Shown: piece after piece, positions 44,351 to 56,395 of the stretch
Layout of the letters: every line of letters starts with the position of its first letter
Position numbering within the stretch: the stretch's first letter is position 1
Origin: Larix kaempferi
Taxonomy: Eukaryota > Streptophyta > Pinopsida > Pinales > Pinaceae
Reading direction: 5' to 3'
Length of the DNA: 64,000 bases
NCBI GenBank assembly: GCA_027924585.1
Contig: BSBM01001068.1
Span: 1,704,501-1,768,500, forward strand
Notes under the pieces: model-generated
Database searches by the model: none
Told to the model about the DNA's origin: nothing
The model's input: the letters and a program-made list of their open reading frames with translations, nothing else
Program-made: the position numbers and the translations under genes

Positions 44351-47178
44351 CTAATCCTCCTTAGCTGTTGCCCGACTGTCAAGCACGTCGTCCGCAGATG
44401 GGTGATCAGTCAGCTTGTCCATGACCTGTTGCCGACACTTCTCTACTATCGGGAGTCTTTCACTGGCCTGCAACATTAGTTTCATGCCAGTGTCCTGGAA
44501 TTCATCCAATTGTGCTGCATGCAGCTTTTGGCATTCATCGGCCTTGACAACCCATTGTTGCAGGTCCTTCAGCTCGCGCGACTTGGAAACTTGCTCCATG
44601 GGTGGCAAGGTTTTCATTGCAGTTTTTAAGGTGGCCACCTGACCCTCCACTTCCTGTCGCATCTTAATGAGCTGTTCAATTTTTTCATCGTGGGTAATGC
44701 GGCCCCAAAACTCCATTATTTCAACAGTGAGCCAGGTTGCTGTTATCTCCAGCTCCTCCATCTAGGTGGCAACTTCCTCGAGTGCCCTTCTTCGCTCATC
44801 TGCTTCGGCTTGAGGTGTACTTGGTTTTAACTGAGTCGTCAACCAATCGTTCTCCTGTTTCAACTGAACAATGGTAGCCCCCAATCGTTGTACGCAGTGG
44901 AGCATGTCGACCTCTTCAGCAGGCTCCGGAACATGTTGATAAGCTTCTGCAATTGCTTGGTCAATTCGAGCACTATCATCCCACATACGAGCCTTTTCCG
45001 CAACAAGGAAGTCTTGTTCCTTTTTGAGTTCCTCAATGGTGTGACTGGTCTCGGCCCGCTCGTGCTTAAGGCTAGCTTGCAGGTCATCCACTACTTTCCA
45101 TGCTTCAACAGCTTTGGTTGTCATCTCCTCTTTCTCAGTGGACATGGTTGCCTCTTTTTCCTGCAATTGTTGAAAAATATTACTGATTCTATGCATTCTA
45201 TCCGCCATTTCTTGGGAGGTGCTCTTCTGCATTGTCATCAAGGCCATTGCCGATAGTGCATTCACATTGACAGTCACCTGGTCGATCAACTTCAGCAAAT
45301 TTTTCAACTCCTCGTTGTCGATCACATTCGCAATCGGGGGAATGTTGCGGTTCCTTACCTGGGGCGTGGTGCAGATCGTGACCGTCTCCTGTCCGGATAC
45401 ACTGCCCAGTTTCATTTGTAATACTGCATTACCGAGAGAATCCATATGGGCAGCGAGCATAGAGAATCCCTCCTCCACTTTGACAGACATTTTATTAGCG
45501 GCCACCGTGGTGGCATTGTTAAGGGCTGTGACTAACCGGCCCAATTGTGCCTCAATGGGTAAAGACAACCCGTTGATCGTGGCATGCTCGTGGTGTTGTT
45601 TTATCCGATTTTCCTCCAAAGCATGGTCACTATCATTCATCGTTTGTGTTCGGGTCAACTCGTGATCAGAATCATGACAACTCTACTGATCCTAGGACAA
45701 TACTTGATCCATAGGGCCCTCGGGCGGACCTCCAACATCAATTTCTGCAGGACTCATGGGATGTCGCCAAGTCACTGGCCACTCATTCACAATAGCCTCC
45801 AAATCTGCCGCTGTCACTTTATACCTTGTCTGCAACCATTGGCGATTAACATCACGACGAGCTTGTATATGTAGGACACTTGGTCGTATTGCAAATTCCA
45901 TGACCGGTGTGAATCGTGCCACAATATCTGCGAATATCTGTGGGACCTGGGTTGCGGCATCGCAAAGCATTTTCGAATAAATCCAAAACTGTAATTGGCA
46001 CTCCTGGGTTCGCTCGGGCTCTCGCACAACCCACAAATTCTAATAACATGCCCCTCGTTGGTCCCTAACAGCTGGGTAGTCCATACCCTGGTATATATCA
46101 TGCTCTTTCCATGCGACAGCAATAACCAACTATATGAAAAAGTGCCTCTCCCTACTTGGACGTTTGCGACATCCTCCATTAGCTGATTCAAAAGATATAA
46201 GGACCAATTCAGTTGGACTCCTTCCACACATTGCTTGGTGCAAGCAACTATCCCCGAGTTACATTGGCTAGGGCGACCTCCCCTAATTATCTTGCAGCAC
46301 ATAATCTTAATGCCTGTGAGTATCGCTTGATTGTTGCAGCTACTGGTGCGATATCCGTGCCCATCTGATTCCAAGCCATACTTCCGTGCCAACCGACATG
46401 CCTGCTTCCCCTCACTAGCCTTTCCTTGAAGAAACTCGGCCGAATCAACACCATTCTTGGGCAAGCCAGTAATCAAAGAAATCAAGTCAACAATGACTAG
46501 GACTTCTCTGTCCAGCCACAATGAACCCCCATGGAAGCATGACAAGAGATTTTTGATGCAAGAATTAACTTTCGTCAAGCGTCCAAAATGAGGCATGTTA
46601 ATTAACCCTAACATACCAGCTTGCCGCAATCTGCATGCCCATGCATGTAACACTGGTTCCGGTAAATGGTGCGTCTCTTTTATGTATGGGGCGGTAACAA
46701 TTTCAAGGTGGGCCACCATGTCATGGTCGTCATAGCATAGGCGCATCAATGCCAACCCAATATCCAGTGAGCACTCCAAGCATGTCGGGAGTGCGAGCAT
46801 CTTCACACTGAATTTTGGCTTCAGGGTCAGCTTACGCGGGGTGGCATCCGGTCGAACAGGAGGGATGTACACAAGAATATTACTAGTGGACTGGCCCAGC
46901 CATTGGGCAGACGTAGTGGCAGGGTGACTGGACTGTCCCACCTATTTCGTATTTTCACCAGCCGCCGCAGACCGAAGTAATTACTTACTCTTTGGGGATT
47001 TAGAACGCTGACCTCCTTGGTGCTTCTTAGCAACAGTTGATATTCCCAACGGCATGTTGGAGACCTCAACTCTAAGATCAACAGTGTCCGAGGACGTACC
47101 TTCCTGTTCTACAAAAATTGGAACAAATGGAGACTCCAATTCACTGCTAATATCCACTGTCTCCCGTGCTCTTGGCAT
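44351..47178 (-). pseudogene. Large post-integrase ORF, about 940 codons, decayed (G2)
   Basis: Pieces at 47178-46981, 46941-46050 and 46036-44351 form one former frame: the first two are in the same phase, and a single shift near 46040 leads to the rest, which stays in phase to 44351 despite stops near 45690, 45681 and 44764. The N terminus is acidic then basic. The middle has LSCFHGGSLWLDREVLVIV and DLISLITGLPKNGVDSAE, a motif also seen in the pseudogene at 27844-28783. The C-terminal ~430 codons are heptad-rich coiled coil (ATMSTEKEEMTTKAVEAWKV, LQASLKHERAETSHTIEELK). I see no signal peptide or membrane span, so an envelope-like role is not supported. It may be a captured plant gene; function unknown. 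Confidence 0.7.
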
Positions 47179-47424
47179 ACCTCACCACTCATCATAATAT
47201 ACCTAACAGTAACTAACGGAAAATTCAACAGCGCTCCACAACAACTCGGCTTGCTAATTTCTCGGTGTCGTATGCCCGATGCTAAACCATACTTATAACA
47301 TCGATCCAAATCGACCGTAATCATGACTAAATCATGCATTAACTCAACCAAATCCTTGTAGTACCGAGAGAAATCTGTCGACGATCGTGTCGCCCCTCGG
47401 TCGTATCTGCCATTAATGCCCATA

Positions 47425-47784
47425 ACTCAAACACGCTGTTAATTAACTATCTCCACTTTTGGCATTTATTATTGATCTGACCGAGCTTCCATGCTACCAT
47501 ATATCACTGACTGTGCCAAACTTGCTGTAGAAGCCTCCCTGCTATCACATGCCTTCTTCTGTTGGTGCGCCATCGGCCACCAAGCAACCTGCAACACTCA
47601 TCATCACTTATTCATCATTTTTTTTTTTTTTTACCAATGCGACTTAGACAGTGCACTGCTCTGAGCCTGCGTGATAGGGCTTCATCCTGTGACCATTGAC
47701 CAGCTTGGGGAGCATCCCTCCATCCAATCGCTGCAACTGAACCGCTCCTCCTGAAGTAATACTATTGATGCGGTAGGGACCCAG
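47425..47784 (-). other. Spacer between integrase and downstream ORF (G2)
   Basis: No clear domain. Contains a T17 run near 47618-47634 (plus strand). A short frame at 47423-47109 (YYKDLVELMHDLVMITVDLD) may be the out-of-frame true start of the downstream ORF. Confidence 0.4.
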
Positions 47785-48890
47785 TTAATGCATTTGTAAC
47801 TTGCCTGGATGTTTCATAAACTTACTGTCGTGCAATAGCACCAAGTCACCTTGCTGAAACTGCTTATGTTTGATGTGGCAATCATGCCATGCCTTCTGGC
47901 GGTCCTTCTCCACCCCTTGATGAAAGCCAACGATAAATCGATCTTCTTCTAGCTCTACCAATTGTGCTAGACGCTCGTTTAATGCTGCAACATCATCCAT
48001 ACCTATAATAGCCGCAATGCGTAGACTTGGGCCAATATACTCCATTGGCATAATTGCTTCCTTCCCATATACCAACTTGAAAGACATCTGACTAATCAGT
48101 CGTTTACATGTAGTGTGATAGGCCCATAATACCACTGGAACTTTCAAATCCCAATCATCATGGTTTGCATTGCACACCTTTGTCAACGCATGCTCCAATA
48201 CCTTGTTAAAAGCCTCCACCGTTCCATTCACCCGAGGGTGATAGGGTGTACTTTTCTTATGCTATATCTGCAATTCCTCCGTTAATGCACTGATAGTGTG
48301 ATTAAGAAAGTGGTTTCCTTAATCACTCATCAATATCTTAGGGCAACCGAAACGAGTGATAATGTGATCAAACAAAAATCGAGTGGTTGTTGCTGTGGAA
48401 CAATCAACTACGGGTGCTGACTCAGCCCATTGGGTCAAATACTCTGTCGCTGTAATGATGTATCACGCACCCGTACGTTTTCCTAGTGGATGAATCGGCC
48501 CCACAAAATCCACAACCCATTTCTCAAATGGTTGTAATGTTACCTGAGGTAGCAGCGGCATTTCGTCTCTCTTAGATGGCTTTCCAGTTCGTTGACAGAC
48601 ATCACAAGATTGTGCATAGTCTATCGCATCATTATGTACTGTAGGCCACCAAAGACCTGCGCGCATTATTTTCCTAGTAGTCACTGGACCACCATAATGT
48701 CCTCCCACAACTCCACCATGTGCCTCATCCAATATCTGCGCCTGCTCATGCGGCAAGACACATCTGTGCAATATCTCATCAGCACCCAATTTATACAACT
48801 CTCCCGCGATCAGTTGAAAGTCAACAGACTTGACGACCAATTGCTTCTTATGAGCAGTGGTAAAGTCATCGGGTGCGGTGCCAGTCACCA
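47785..48890 (-). pseudogene. Gypsy integrase (G2)
   Basis: An HHCC zinc-binding region (HEQAQILDEAHGGVVGGHYG ... CDVCQRTG) is followed by the first catalytic Asp in WVVDFVGPIHPLG. The second Asp (ILMSD) is followed at once by a TAA near 48322, and the Glu lies in MNGTVEAFNKVLEH (48231-48190). The C-terminal part is WHDCHIKHKQFQQGDLVLLH (GPY/F-like region). Stops at the second Asp and around 48470 prevent a full protein. Confidence 0.88.
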
Positions 48891-49079
48891 GAAACTAAAG
48901 GATTTCATCAAAATATTGATCAGTAGCGGCGATGTGAAACAGCTGGCCATCCGGCAACTCGTCTTCGATATTAGTCGGTTCCTCCCCTGTATCAATCCGT
49001 GACAAATGATCTGGTCTAGCATTCAACCGCCCCGGCTTCACAACAAACTCAAAATCAAACTCCTAAAACAACAATAGAC

Positions 49080-50625
49080 ACCGATAGATCTTCCCCCCCA
49101 ACATAGGATTATTGACCAAGTATTTCAATGCAGAATGATCAGTGAACATTTTAAAGTGCCACCCAACAAATAATGCCTGAATTTCTGCAGTGCATAAACC
49201 ATGGCCAGACCTTTGCATTCTGTGGTAGTGTAGTTGCGTTCTGTAGAGGACAGTTTCCGACTGGAAAAAGCAATGGGATGGTCAATGTCACCTTCACCCA
49301 GTTGAGCCAATACAACCCCTTATGCAACAAATGAAGCATCAACATGGACATGGAATTCCTTGCTCCAGTCCGGAAAAAACCAAAATTGGTGCCGACGCCA
49401 TCTTCGCTTTGAGTGTTTCGAAACTTTCCTGGCATTCCGGATTCCACTGGAATGCCGCATCCTTTTTCAAAAACTTGTCCATATGGGCAGTAATCGCAGC
49501 ATACCCCCTAATGAACTTGCGATAGTATCTGGTGTGACCCAAAGTCGCGTGCAACTTCTTAACATTGGTCAGCAGTTGCAACCCCAAAATAAGTGCAATC
49601 TTTGTGGGATCAACCAACAGTCCCTGCTTACACACAATGTGACCCAGCAATATCCCAAATAGAGCACAAAAAATACATTTCTTCAAGTTCAGTGATATTT
49701 GGTGCTGTCGGCATCGCTCAAGCATCAACCGCAGATTAGCTAGATGATCCCGAATCAATCCGTAAACAGTCCAATCATCCATATATACTTGTAGAAACTT
49801 CTGAATAAAATCTTTGAATGCTACAACAACGACCTGGGAAAATATCATAGGTGCATTCTTGAGACCAAAGGGCATGACCGTGTACTGAAAGCAACCCCAT
49901 TCAGTAACAAAAGTTGTCTTATGGCAATCTTCCTTGGAAATGTGAATCTGATGGTAGCCAGAGAAGCCATCAGTGAAAGAGTACATCTCCTGGCCACCCA
50001 CTCCTTCAAGTACTTCATCAGTAAATGGGGTCTGAAAGGGGTTATGCAAGCAGGCATCATTCAACTTCCACAAATCAACACAAATGCGCACTTCGCCTGT
50101 TTTCTTGTGCTGCACCACCATAGGACTAATCCATTCTGACTCTTCCACAGGTTCGATAATACCAACATCCAACATTCGATCAAGTTCTACCTTAACCTTT
50201 TCTTTATGTCGCAGGTTTAGCCAATAAGGTCGCTGTCGGACTGGCTTAGCGTCTGGTTTCAATGGAATCCTCATCTCTCCTAAATCACCCAAGATTCCCT
50301 TCATTTCGGAAAACTTCATGGGAAACACGTCCTGAAACTCATGCAATAACTCGGTAACCTTACTCATCATCTCATCATCCGAATAATCCCCAACATTAGC
50401 AAACTTGGGAGTAGCCTCAATGCCAATATTCATTTTGCAAAGCTGCAACGGTTGATTGAATGGATTACTTGGTGCAACAAGTGGTACCACATAACGACTT
50501 CCTTTGGATTCAAGAATGTTAATATTCCAGGGATCATCATCATCTTCTGGTCCTCCACTGACATTGAAACACTCCATGAGAGACTGCATTTGACTGTGGG
50601 TGTGTGGGTCAATGGGGCATTTCAC
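49080..50625 (-). pseudogene. Gypsy reverse transcriptase and RNase H (G2)
   Basis: A 428-codon open stretch includes GIIEPVEESEWISPMVV, FTDGFSGYHQIHISKED, MPFGLKNAPMIFS and the catalytic VYMDDW (YMDD codons 49785-49774), then the thumb and connection (LGHTRYYRKFIRGYA). RNase H follows in another frame as HPIAFSSRKLSSTERNY near 49280-49230. One frameshift near 49340 separates RT from RNase H. This is the most intact RT in the window. Confidence 0.92.
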
Positions 50626-50817
50626 CGGAACAACCTAAAAGATCACATCGCGGATGAGTTGCAGAGCGTTATGGACATCAGGGTTGCCATCTGCAAATGT
50701 GAAGGTATGAGTGAAACAGATCATCAACTCGCCCCATGTTGTAATGTCAAGGTGCAATTCAGCTGCAGTATACCATGAGCGCGGTATCTCCTCCAAAGTA
50801 TGCACAAAAGCATGAAC

Positions 50818-51760
50818 CTACTCATCTATGGGTCGTGTTACCCACAATCGTTGACATTCCATCACATGATCACCGAGATCATTTCGACCATCATACTTGC
50901 CGGTGTGATAAACCTCAGTATTGCCAAATCGAACCATCATCAACCTTCGACACTGTGACCAATCTTTAATAAATTTCTTATGTGTCACGCACCAGCGTGC
51001 TAGAGCAGCTTTCAGTGCTTCATCCAAGGCCAGCAATCGCTGTGGTTCTGGAACATGGTCTTCAAATTCTGCTACAAAGGTGTCTAAGCCAGGAAACTCC
51101 TCGTAGATAGGCAATGTGATCGTTTCTGTCGCAAGAAGACATAAAGATTGCGTAACTAAACTGCACTTCCGGACTAATACTTCATGCATGCGATTCTGCC
51201 AATGTTCCAATGCATCATCAGAATCGGAAGATGCAAAACTCGCGCTGCACCACTCCAGTTCACCGTGGATAGTGGGATGAATGTAATCCTCAGAAATATT
51301 AAATGCATGATCCCAGCCAGTGTGATCGTCATCTTTGATAGGATCAAGATATCGGCGTCCTTCATCCCAATCCAACGGAGCGATAACTCGAAAATCGTGG
51401 TTCCCAAAAGTCATCATGCTCTTCTTGAAGTTGATTACAGCTCCAGTATCGTTAGCCCATCCTATCCCCAATAGTGCAGGATAGGAGCTTCCTCCATCAA
51501 CTACCTCAATGACATCAAAGTCGACATAATTCTTCATTCCCTCAATATCAATTGTAAGCCGCGGAACTCACCCAATAGATGTAACCTTCGCATGGTTAGC
51601 CAACTGGAGCTGCACAGGAGACCGGCTCAATGGGGGACTCCCCATTTTTTGCCACACCTACTTGGTTAAGATGTTAACATCTGAACCAATATCAAGAATT
51701 ACGGAATCAACATCATAATCACCAATTTGAATGTTCATTCGCATTTCCTTGCCAGTCTTC
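50818..51760 (-). pseudogene. Gypsy protease and linker (G2)
   Basis: The active-site region VILDIGSDVNIL lies at about 51710-51670, with a stop shortly after; the following 239-codon open stretch (51537-50818) contains YPALLGIGWANDTGAVI and the ELEWCSASFASSDSDDALEH linker. It is a homologue of 39749-40618 in G1. Confidence 0.8.
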
Positions 51761-52602
51761 CATCACTATAAGGAGTTGACTGCTGACTCTTGTCGTCCTT
51801 TCGAAAATCGCTGCAACCATCCCTCAATATCAACTAGGGAAACTGGGTCTCATTCCAATGACAGATAGCTTTCAAGGAACTTCTGCAATATCCCTGGTGG
51901 TGGTCGATCGACGTTTGATGTAGCACAAAAGATAGGCGGCATATCACAAAGAAAAGCCTTACTGCGGTCCATTTCCAAAGTGTGATGTGCCTCCATGAAC
52001 GTTTCCCTCTCCGCATCAATGTTGAAAGGTACCGTCTTCTGACCAGCTAACCGAATTAGTGGTCGTGAACCATCTTGCCCAGTCGTCTTACCTCCACGAG
52101 TGACAATAGTCACCGAAGAATCTTGTGGTTGTGGCTCTGTAGAAATAGTCGCAATATTGGCACCTTGTGTTAGGTTCTGCTATAGGTTCCCTAGTTGATT
52201 CATGTTTGGATTAGCGTTCGACGGTGGTCGCGGGGGCTAGTTCTACACTGGCTGCTGCACTAGAGTTTGTACCAGTTGCTGTACTGGGTTCTGTAGCTAC
52301 GACGTGTTCCCAGCCTGCCATCTTGCAATCAATTATAGACAATTCTCGACTGTATGATCATTACCGGAACAAAATGTACAATGATTCTGCAGCAGTGGGA
52401 AGTTGCGCTGATAATGCCCCCATACCACACACTGGTAACATTGAACTGGTCCTTGACCACCTCGGCCTCCTCCTCCATGACCAAATCCACCACCACGTCT
52501 GCCCCTGTAGCCTCCTCAATAGCAACCCTGCTGCTGATACTGAGGTTGGTTAAACTGTTGTTGCATGGGTGCTGGTGACATCCCTTTCCCTTGTGGTACA
52601 TA

Positions 52603-53010
52603 CTATGGTTGTTGCACGTACTGAGGCTGCGGGGGGTGTACTGGTGTATATTGCGGTACGAACTGCTGTGGTTGCTGCTGCTGCGATACAAACTGCATCT
52701 GTGGTTGCGGCTGAGCTACCTGCGGCTGTAGAGGTGTGGCGTGCTGATCATCTTTGACATAGAATGCATCACACATTCTCTCATGTAGCAACCCATATGC
52801 ACGACAATCCTTGTCATCATGTCCTACCGACTTACAGAAGGTGCAATATAGATTTCGCGGGGTTGTCACCATTTTTTGCATATACGAGCAACTATCATGA
52901 CTGTGCCCAAATAACGAACAAATGCGACACCAAGGCATACTGCCACCATTCAACAGGTTGGGCGCATCGGAGACCAAATAATTACGAAAATCTAGGCAAT
53001 CATCTTTCAT
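52603..53010 (-). CDS. Gypsy Gag C terminus with two zinc knuckles (G2)
   Basis: Two consecutive CX2CX4HX4C knuckles, CRICSLFGHSHDSC (about residues 27-40) and CTFCKSVGHDDKDC (about 55-68), followed by a Gln/Pro-rich tail. These bind element RNA. The frame is open here but stops separate it from both the Gag core and the protease. Confidence 0.85.
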   Translation of the reverse strand: MKDDCLDFRNYLVSDAPNLLNGGSMPWCRICSLFGHSHDSCSYMQKMVTTPRNLYCTFCKSVGHDDKDCRAYGLLHERMCDAFYVKDDQHATPLQPQVAQPQPQMQFVSQQQQPQQFVPQYTPVHPPQPQYVQQP

Positions 53011-53103
53011 ATGTCCTTCTCATAGACATCACGTACACCATACTTCATCACATTGTTCCTTGTTCTTCTTTAAATCTTACAACTATATAGTCAGTTTGGC
53101 AAG

Positions 53104-53650
53104 CTACGTCTGAATCTGTGACATCCCGGCTGCATTATCTCCAATCGGCGACGCATCCAATTGCATTGCAATCTCTAGAGCTTCGCTAGGCGTTGATATG
53201 TTTTGCTGCATCAGCGGCAGCCGAATGTGGGGTAACAGTGCCGCAATGAACCATTCTTTATGTTGGACAATGCTCATATCAAAACTAACCTTTGCCATCA
53301 GTGTCTTGAATCGCTAATCGAAATCCCACACCGTCTCATTGGGATACTGCTTAATTTCCTTTAATTCAGTAATATATTGAGCCTCCAACTTAGGCCGTCT
53401 AAATTCAACAATCAACCCATCTCGAATCTCATCTAGTGACTTCTCTATCATCCCCGTAGGGACTAAAATGAACTTCATGAACCAATCTAAGGCACGACCT
53501 CGCAGAGTTGTGGCTAACTGTCCTTTCTTAGTATTGTCATCAGTGATTTGTTTCACAGTCCAGACCGCTTCATGTAGAATCCAATACGGTTCTGGGTTGT
53601 CTGTCATACTTCCATGGAACTATGGTAACTTAGCATCATCACCCGCCATC
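53104..53650 (-). pseudogene. Gypsy Gag core (G2)
   Basis: Matches the Retrotrans_gag pattern: DNPEPYWILHEAVWTVKQIT, LRGRALDWFMKF, LDEIRDGLIVEFRRP and YITELKEIKQYPNETVWDFD, then FDMSIVQHKEWFIAALLPHI. A stop near 53310 and another upstream of 53607 break it. Confidence 0.85.
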
Positions 53651-54138
53651 TTGGGCTTCCTTCCTCCTATCGCTATACTACTACTACCAATTAACCTTTG
53701 TGGTGTCGATGTACTCGGTGGCGTCGAAGTAGTGTTTCTTGTTGGTTGAGAACTAGTGAGAGGAGGTGTGGGCACGTTGGTGCTGGGGTTTGGTCCTGCC
53801 TCTATACTGGGCGTAGCCTGGTTGTACCTGTCAGGACTATGAGGTTGCTTCGTCCTGTGTGGCCTTCCTTCATGGTCTTGCAGTCCGAATCGCAGCAGGA
53901 CCTTCTCCTATCCTCTGCCTCTTTTCCTGTCGGAACCTTGCTCCACCCCTCGTAACGCCACTTTCTTCCTCGGCTTCACTCATAGTTTCCTCATGGTCTG
54001 CACCCATTTACCCCTTTACCATTCTTTCAACCACCCCCCGACAGTCGTGATACCCACGACCTCCGTTCACCAGGCTGCTTACTGATCAAGGTGCATCTTC
54101 AAGATACCTTTCTCACAGATTAGCATCTTAATCGATAG

Positions 54139-54561
54139 TTAGAGTGATAGCAAAATTTTTCCCCTCAGTCCATCAAAGAAGTATCTTTCAGCTTCACTAT
54201 AGGACTTCTTCATGTCGACTACAAATTCCATGATATATCCTTCCAATATTCTATCAAGCCAAACATCGACTGCCCGTGATGCCTTATTATCAACTTCCTG
54301 CAATTCCTGAATCAATTTCGGGGTCCAAGTCATCGGTTCACCACCCTGGAAGTTCTTCTTCTGAAAGGTCAGCTTTGACAACCATTCATATAGAATAACT
54401 GGGAATTCACAGAAAAACCATTCGTGCAGTCCATCGTGAATGTATCTTTCCACCCATTGATCTACCGTCAGTCGCGTGTTCCGACTTTCTTCTTCAGCGA
54501 ACTCCTGCAACTTCTGATCGAACCATTTTTGTATCTCTGGCTTCGTCGGGTGCCACAACAT
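54139..54561 (-). CDS. Gypsy Gag N-terminal domain, about 140 aa (G2)
   Basis: Opens with MLWHPTKPEIQKWFDQKLQE and has WVERYIHDGLHEWFFCEFPV; strongly conserved with G1 (42822-43304), so it was under selection in the parent family. I do not know this domain from other elements. It is the first coding segment after the leader, and it is followed by a Pro/Ser/Thr-rich linker before the Gag core. Confidence 0.6.
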   Translation of the reverse strand: MLWHPTKPEIQKWFDQKLQEFAEEESRNTRLTVDQWVERYIHDGLHEWFFCEFPVILYEWLSKLTFQKKNFQGGEPMTWTPKLIQELQEVDNKASRAVDVWLDRILEGYIMEFVVDMKKSYSEAERYFFDGLRGKILLSL

Positions 54562-54755
54562 GACCTGCTTCTACCCTACACACGGTCTCGACAACGAAAC
54601 CATTTGTTGACCAAGTCACGACCTCACAGTCGACAGGGGTCCACCAACTGTCGACCCATACCGCAGTCTCCCTGGGCACTGGCCCGGGCAGGTTTGAGCT
54701 GACCCAGCAACACCCGCAGAGCGGATGAGGTCTCACCCGAGGCGTCCAGGAAGAG

Positions 54756-54767
54756 CAGACAGAACCA
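54756..54767 (-). other. Candidate primer binding site (G2)
   Basis: Minus strand TGGTTCTGTCTG (TGGTTCCGTCTA in G1) directly follows the LTR end AACA. The matching tRNA is not clear to me. Confidence 0.5.
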
Positions 54768-55490
54768 TGTTTCCGCCGAGGGAGGAGGTGAGTTGCGGCA
54801 ATATGATACTAACAGCAATTCCAAATATTCATTATGAAGTTCTAGCACATCCAAGCATTTAACATTACCAGAAATAGAGATCGCACATTACTTTAATCGT
54901 AGCATTTTCACATAGACAGATAACACATTATTGCGGCATTCACATTATAGCAACAGAAACAGATAACTGCATTAAGAACTGGAAATAACATAGGCATTGA
55001 GAAACATTACACATAGATTGCACCAAATCATCATCCTTATATTGCTATGGAAAACCAAAAGTAGTACATCAATCTCTATGCAACACCCGCATTATCTCTG
55101 TCAATCTCTGCATATAGCTCTTTCTTTAGCTCTCCTCCATCTACTTCCTTTTTCTAACACTTACAATTCTCCTTTTTTTATAGGCTTCCACCTCTTACAA
55201 TACTTGTCCACTTTCCTAACTAAGACTATCGACAATCAACTAACTGACTTGGTCTAATGACCCAAAAACCCGCATACTGCGGTATAATGACCCGATATTA
55301 CAAAATACATGACCCAAAACGCGCCAACTGCGGTATACTTGACTCAATATTACAAAATACATGGTCCAAGTGACCCAAAACCCGCCAATTGCGGTATACT
55401 TTGACACCAAATACTCCTTTCGCGCCTTCATCCAACGTGTCGCAACATTGGTGGTAGCGTGACACATCCTCATCAAACCACCTGCCAACA
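54768..55490 (-). repeat. 5' LTR of G2 (723 bp)
   Basis: TGTTGG...GGAAACA on the minus strand, alignable with 43511-44233 end to end. A TATA-like box is at 55183-55174. Outside it, GGACT belongs to copia B. Confidence 0.88.
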
Positions 55491-55799
55491 GGACTGTACT
55501 TTCACAGGTACGATTTTCAGAGGCCAAAATTGAACGAGTGTCATGTGGCACTCGGTATATGTTCGCTCTCTTGTTTTATCCCATAAACAAGTCACGTTGC
55601 GACACTTGGAATAAATCTCTCTCAGAGAATGCATTTGAGGTCAGACCTATGGGGTTGGAAAGATAACAGGTCATGCTACCACAGGAAAAATTTTCAGACC
55701 CTGTACATCAGAAATTTAGGAGTTACACTAGGAACAATCAGGTGCATATTTCTGTCAAAACAGAATTGGATTTTGAGCACCTTCATTCATGGCTCCGGG

Positions 55800-56130
55800 A
55801 GTTTAGGGTTTCAGAGAATGTTGGAATTTTTGTATCGGAGACCACGGGTGGATGCTCCTCATCAAAATCAAAATTTAGAGACAAAGATCGAATTTTTTGG
55901 TTGGGCAGAAGCCCAGGCTTGATCAAACTCTAGTTCAGGACTTTGATCGGAAAGGTGAAAAATTAGGACTTCTGCAAAAATGGGAATTTTTGAAATCTGT
56001 GACCATAGCTGAAAGCTCCTTGGAAAAATCAAAGTTTACAGCTTTGGATCAAACTATTTGGTTGGATGAAGCTCCAGGAAACTCAAACCCTAATTCAAGG
56101 TCCTCCCTAGTGAATCCAAAAGATTGAAAA
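55800..56130 (+). repeat. Leader tandem repeat in copia B
   Basis: Two ~150-bp copies with GAATTTTTG, GATGCTCCTCA, AAATCAAA(G/A)TTTA and TTTGGTTGG landmarks correspond to the leader repeat of element A (25840-26215). Confidence 0.8.
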
Positions 56131-56284
56131 GCAAATTTGAGGGGTGAAACTTTGCAGTTTTCAAATTCTGAGTATACCAGGTTGATCATCTCATCAAGGC
56201 GCATCTTTCTATCCTTTCAAAAGTTTGAATTTTTAGGATTTCCCTGACAAACCCTAATCCAGCTCTTGATCCAGTTTCTACAAT

Positions 56285-56395
56285 CAAGTGGATTGGGTTA
56301 ATCCTAGAAGAGAAAGGATTGGTCACCTGCATAAGTGAAGAAGTTCATGTTTCAGAGGAAGATGAGGCTAAGGCCTTACATAAGAAGATTACAAG
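56285..56395 (+). pseudogene. Copia Gag remnant (B)
   Basis: Reads ILEEKGLVTCISEEV and then DEAKALHKK, matching the A Gag (ILEENELDTYISEEV, DEAKALHKK). Sequence before and after is lost or unrelated, so a large internal deletion removed most of gag and the protease. Confidence 0.8.

Larger units (their letters stand above)
43511..55490 (-). mobile_element. Gypsy retrotransposon G2, complete structure (12 kb), decayed
   Basis: Both 723-bp LTRs are present, with Gag, protease, RT, RNase H and integrase in Ty3/gypsy order, plus about 2.8 kb of extra coding sequence downstream of integrase. Position and size of the extra region recall the Athila/Tat side of plant gypsy elements, but lineage placement needs a tree. 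Right flank is GGACT (55491-55495); the left target site was lost with G1's end. Confidence 0.9.

Noticed and set aside
44888-45665. Plus-strand ORFs of 122 and 148 codons
   Set aside because: Shadows of the coiled-coil coding frame on the minus strand.
44351-47178. Retroviral envelope in gypsy G2
   Set aside because: No signal peptide, membrane span or cleavage motif in any piece; coiled coil alone is not enough.
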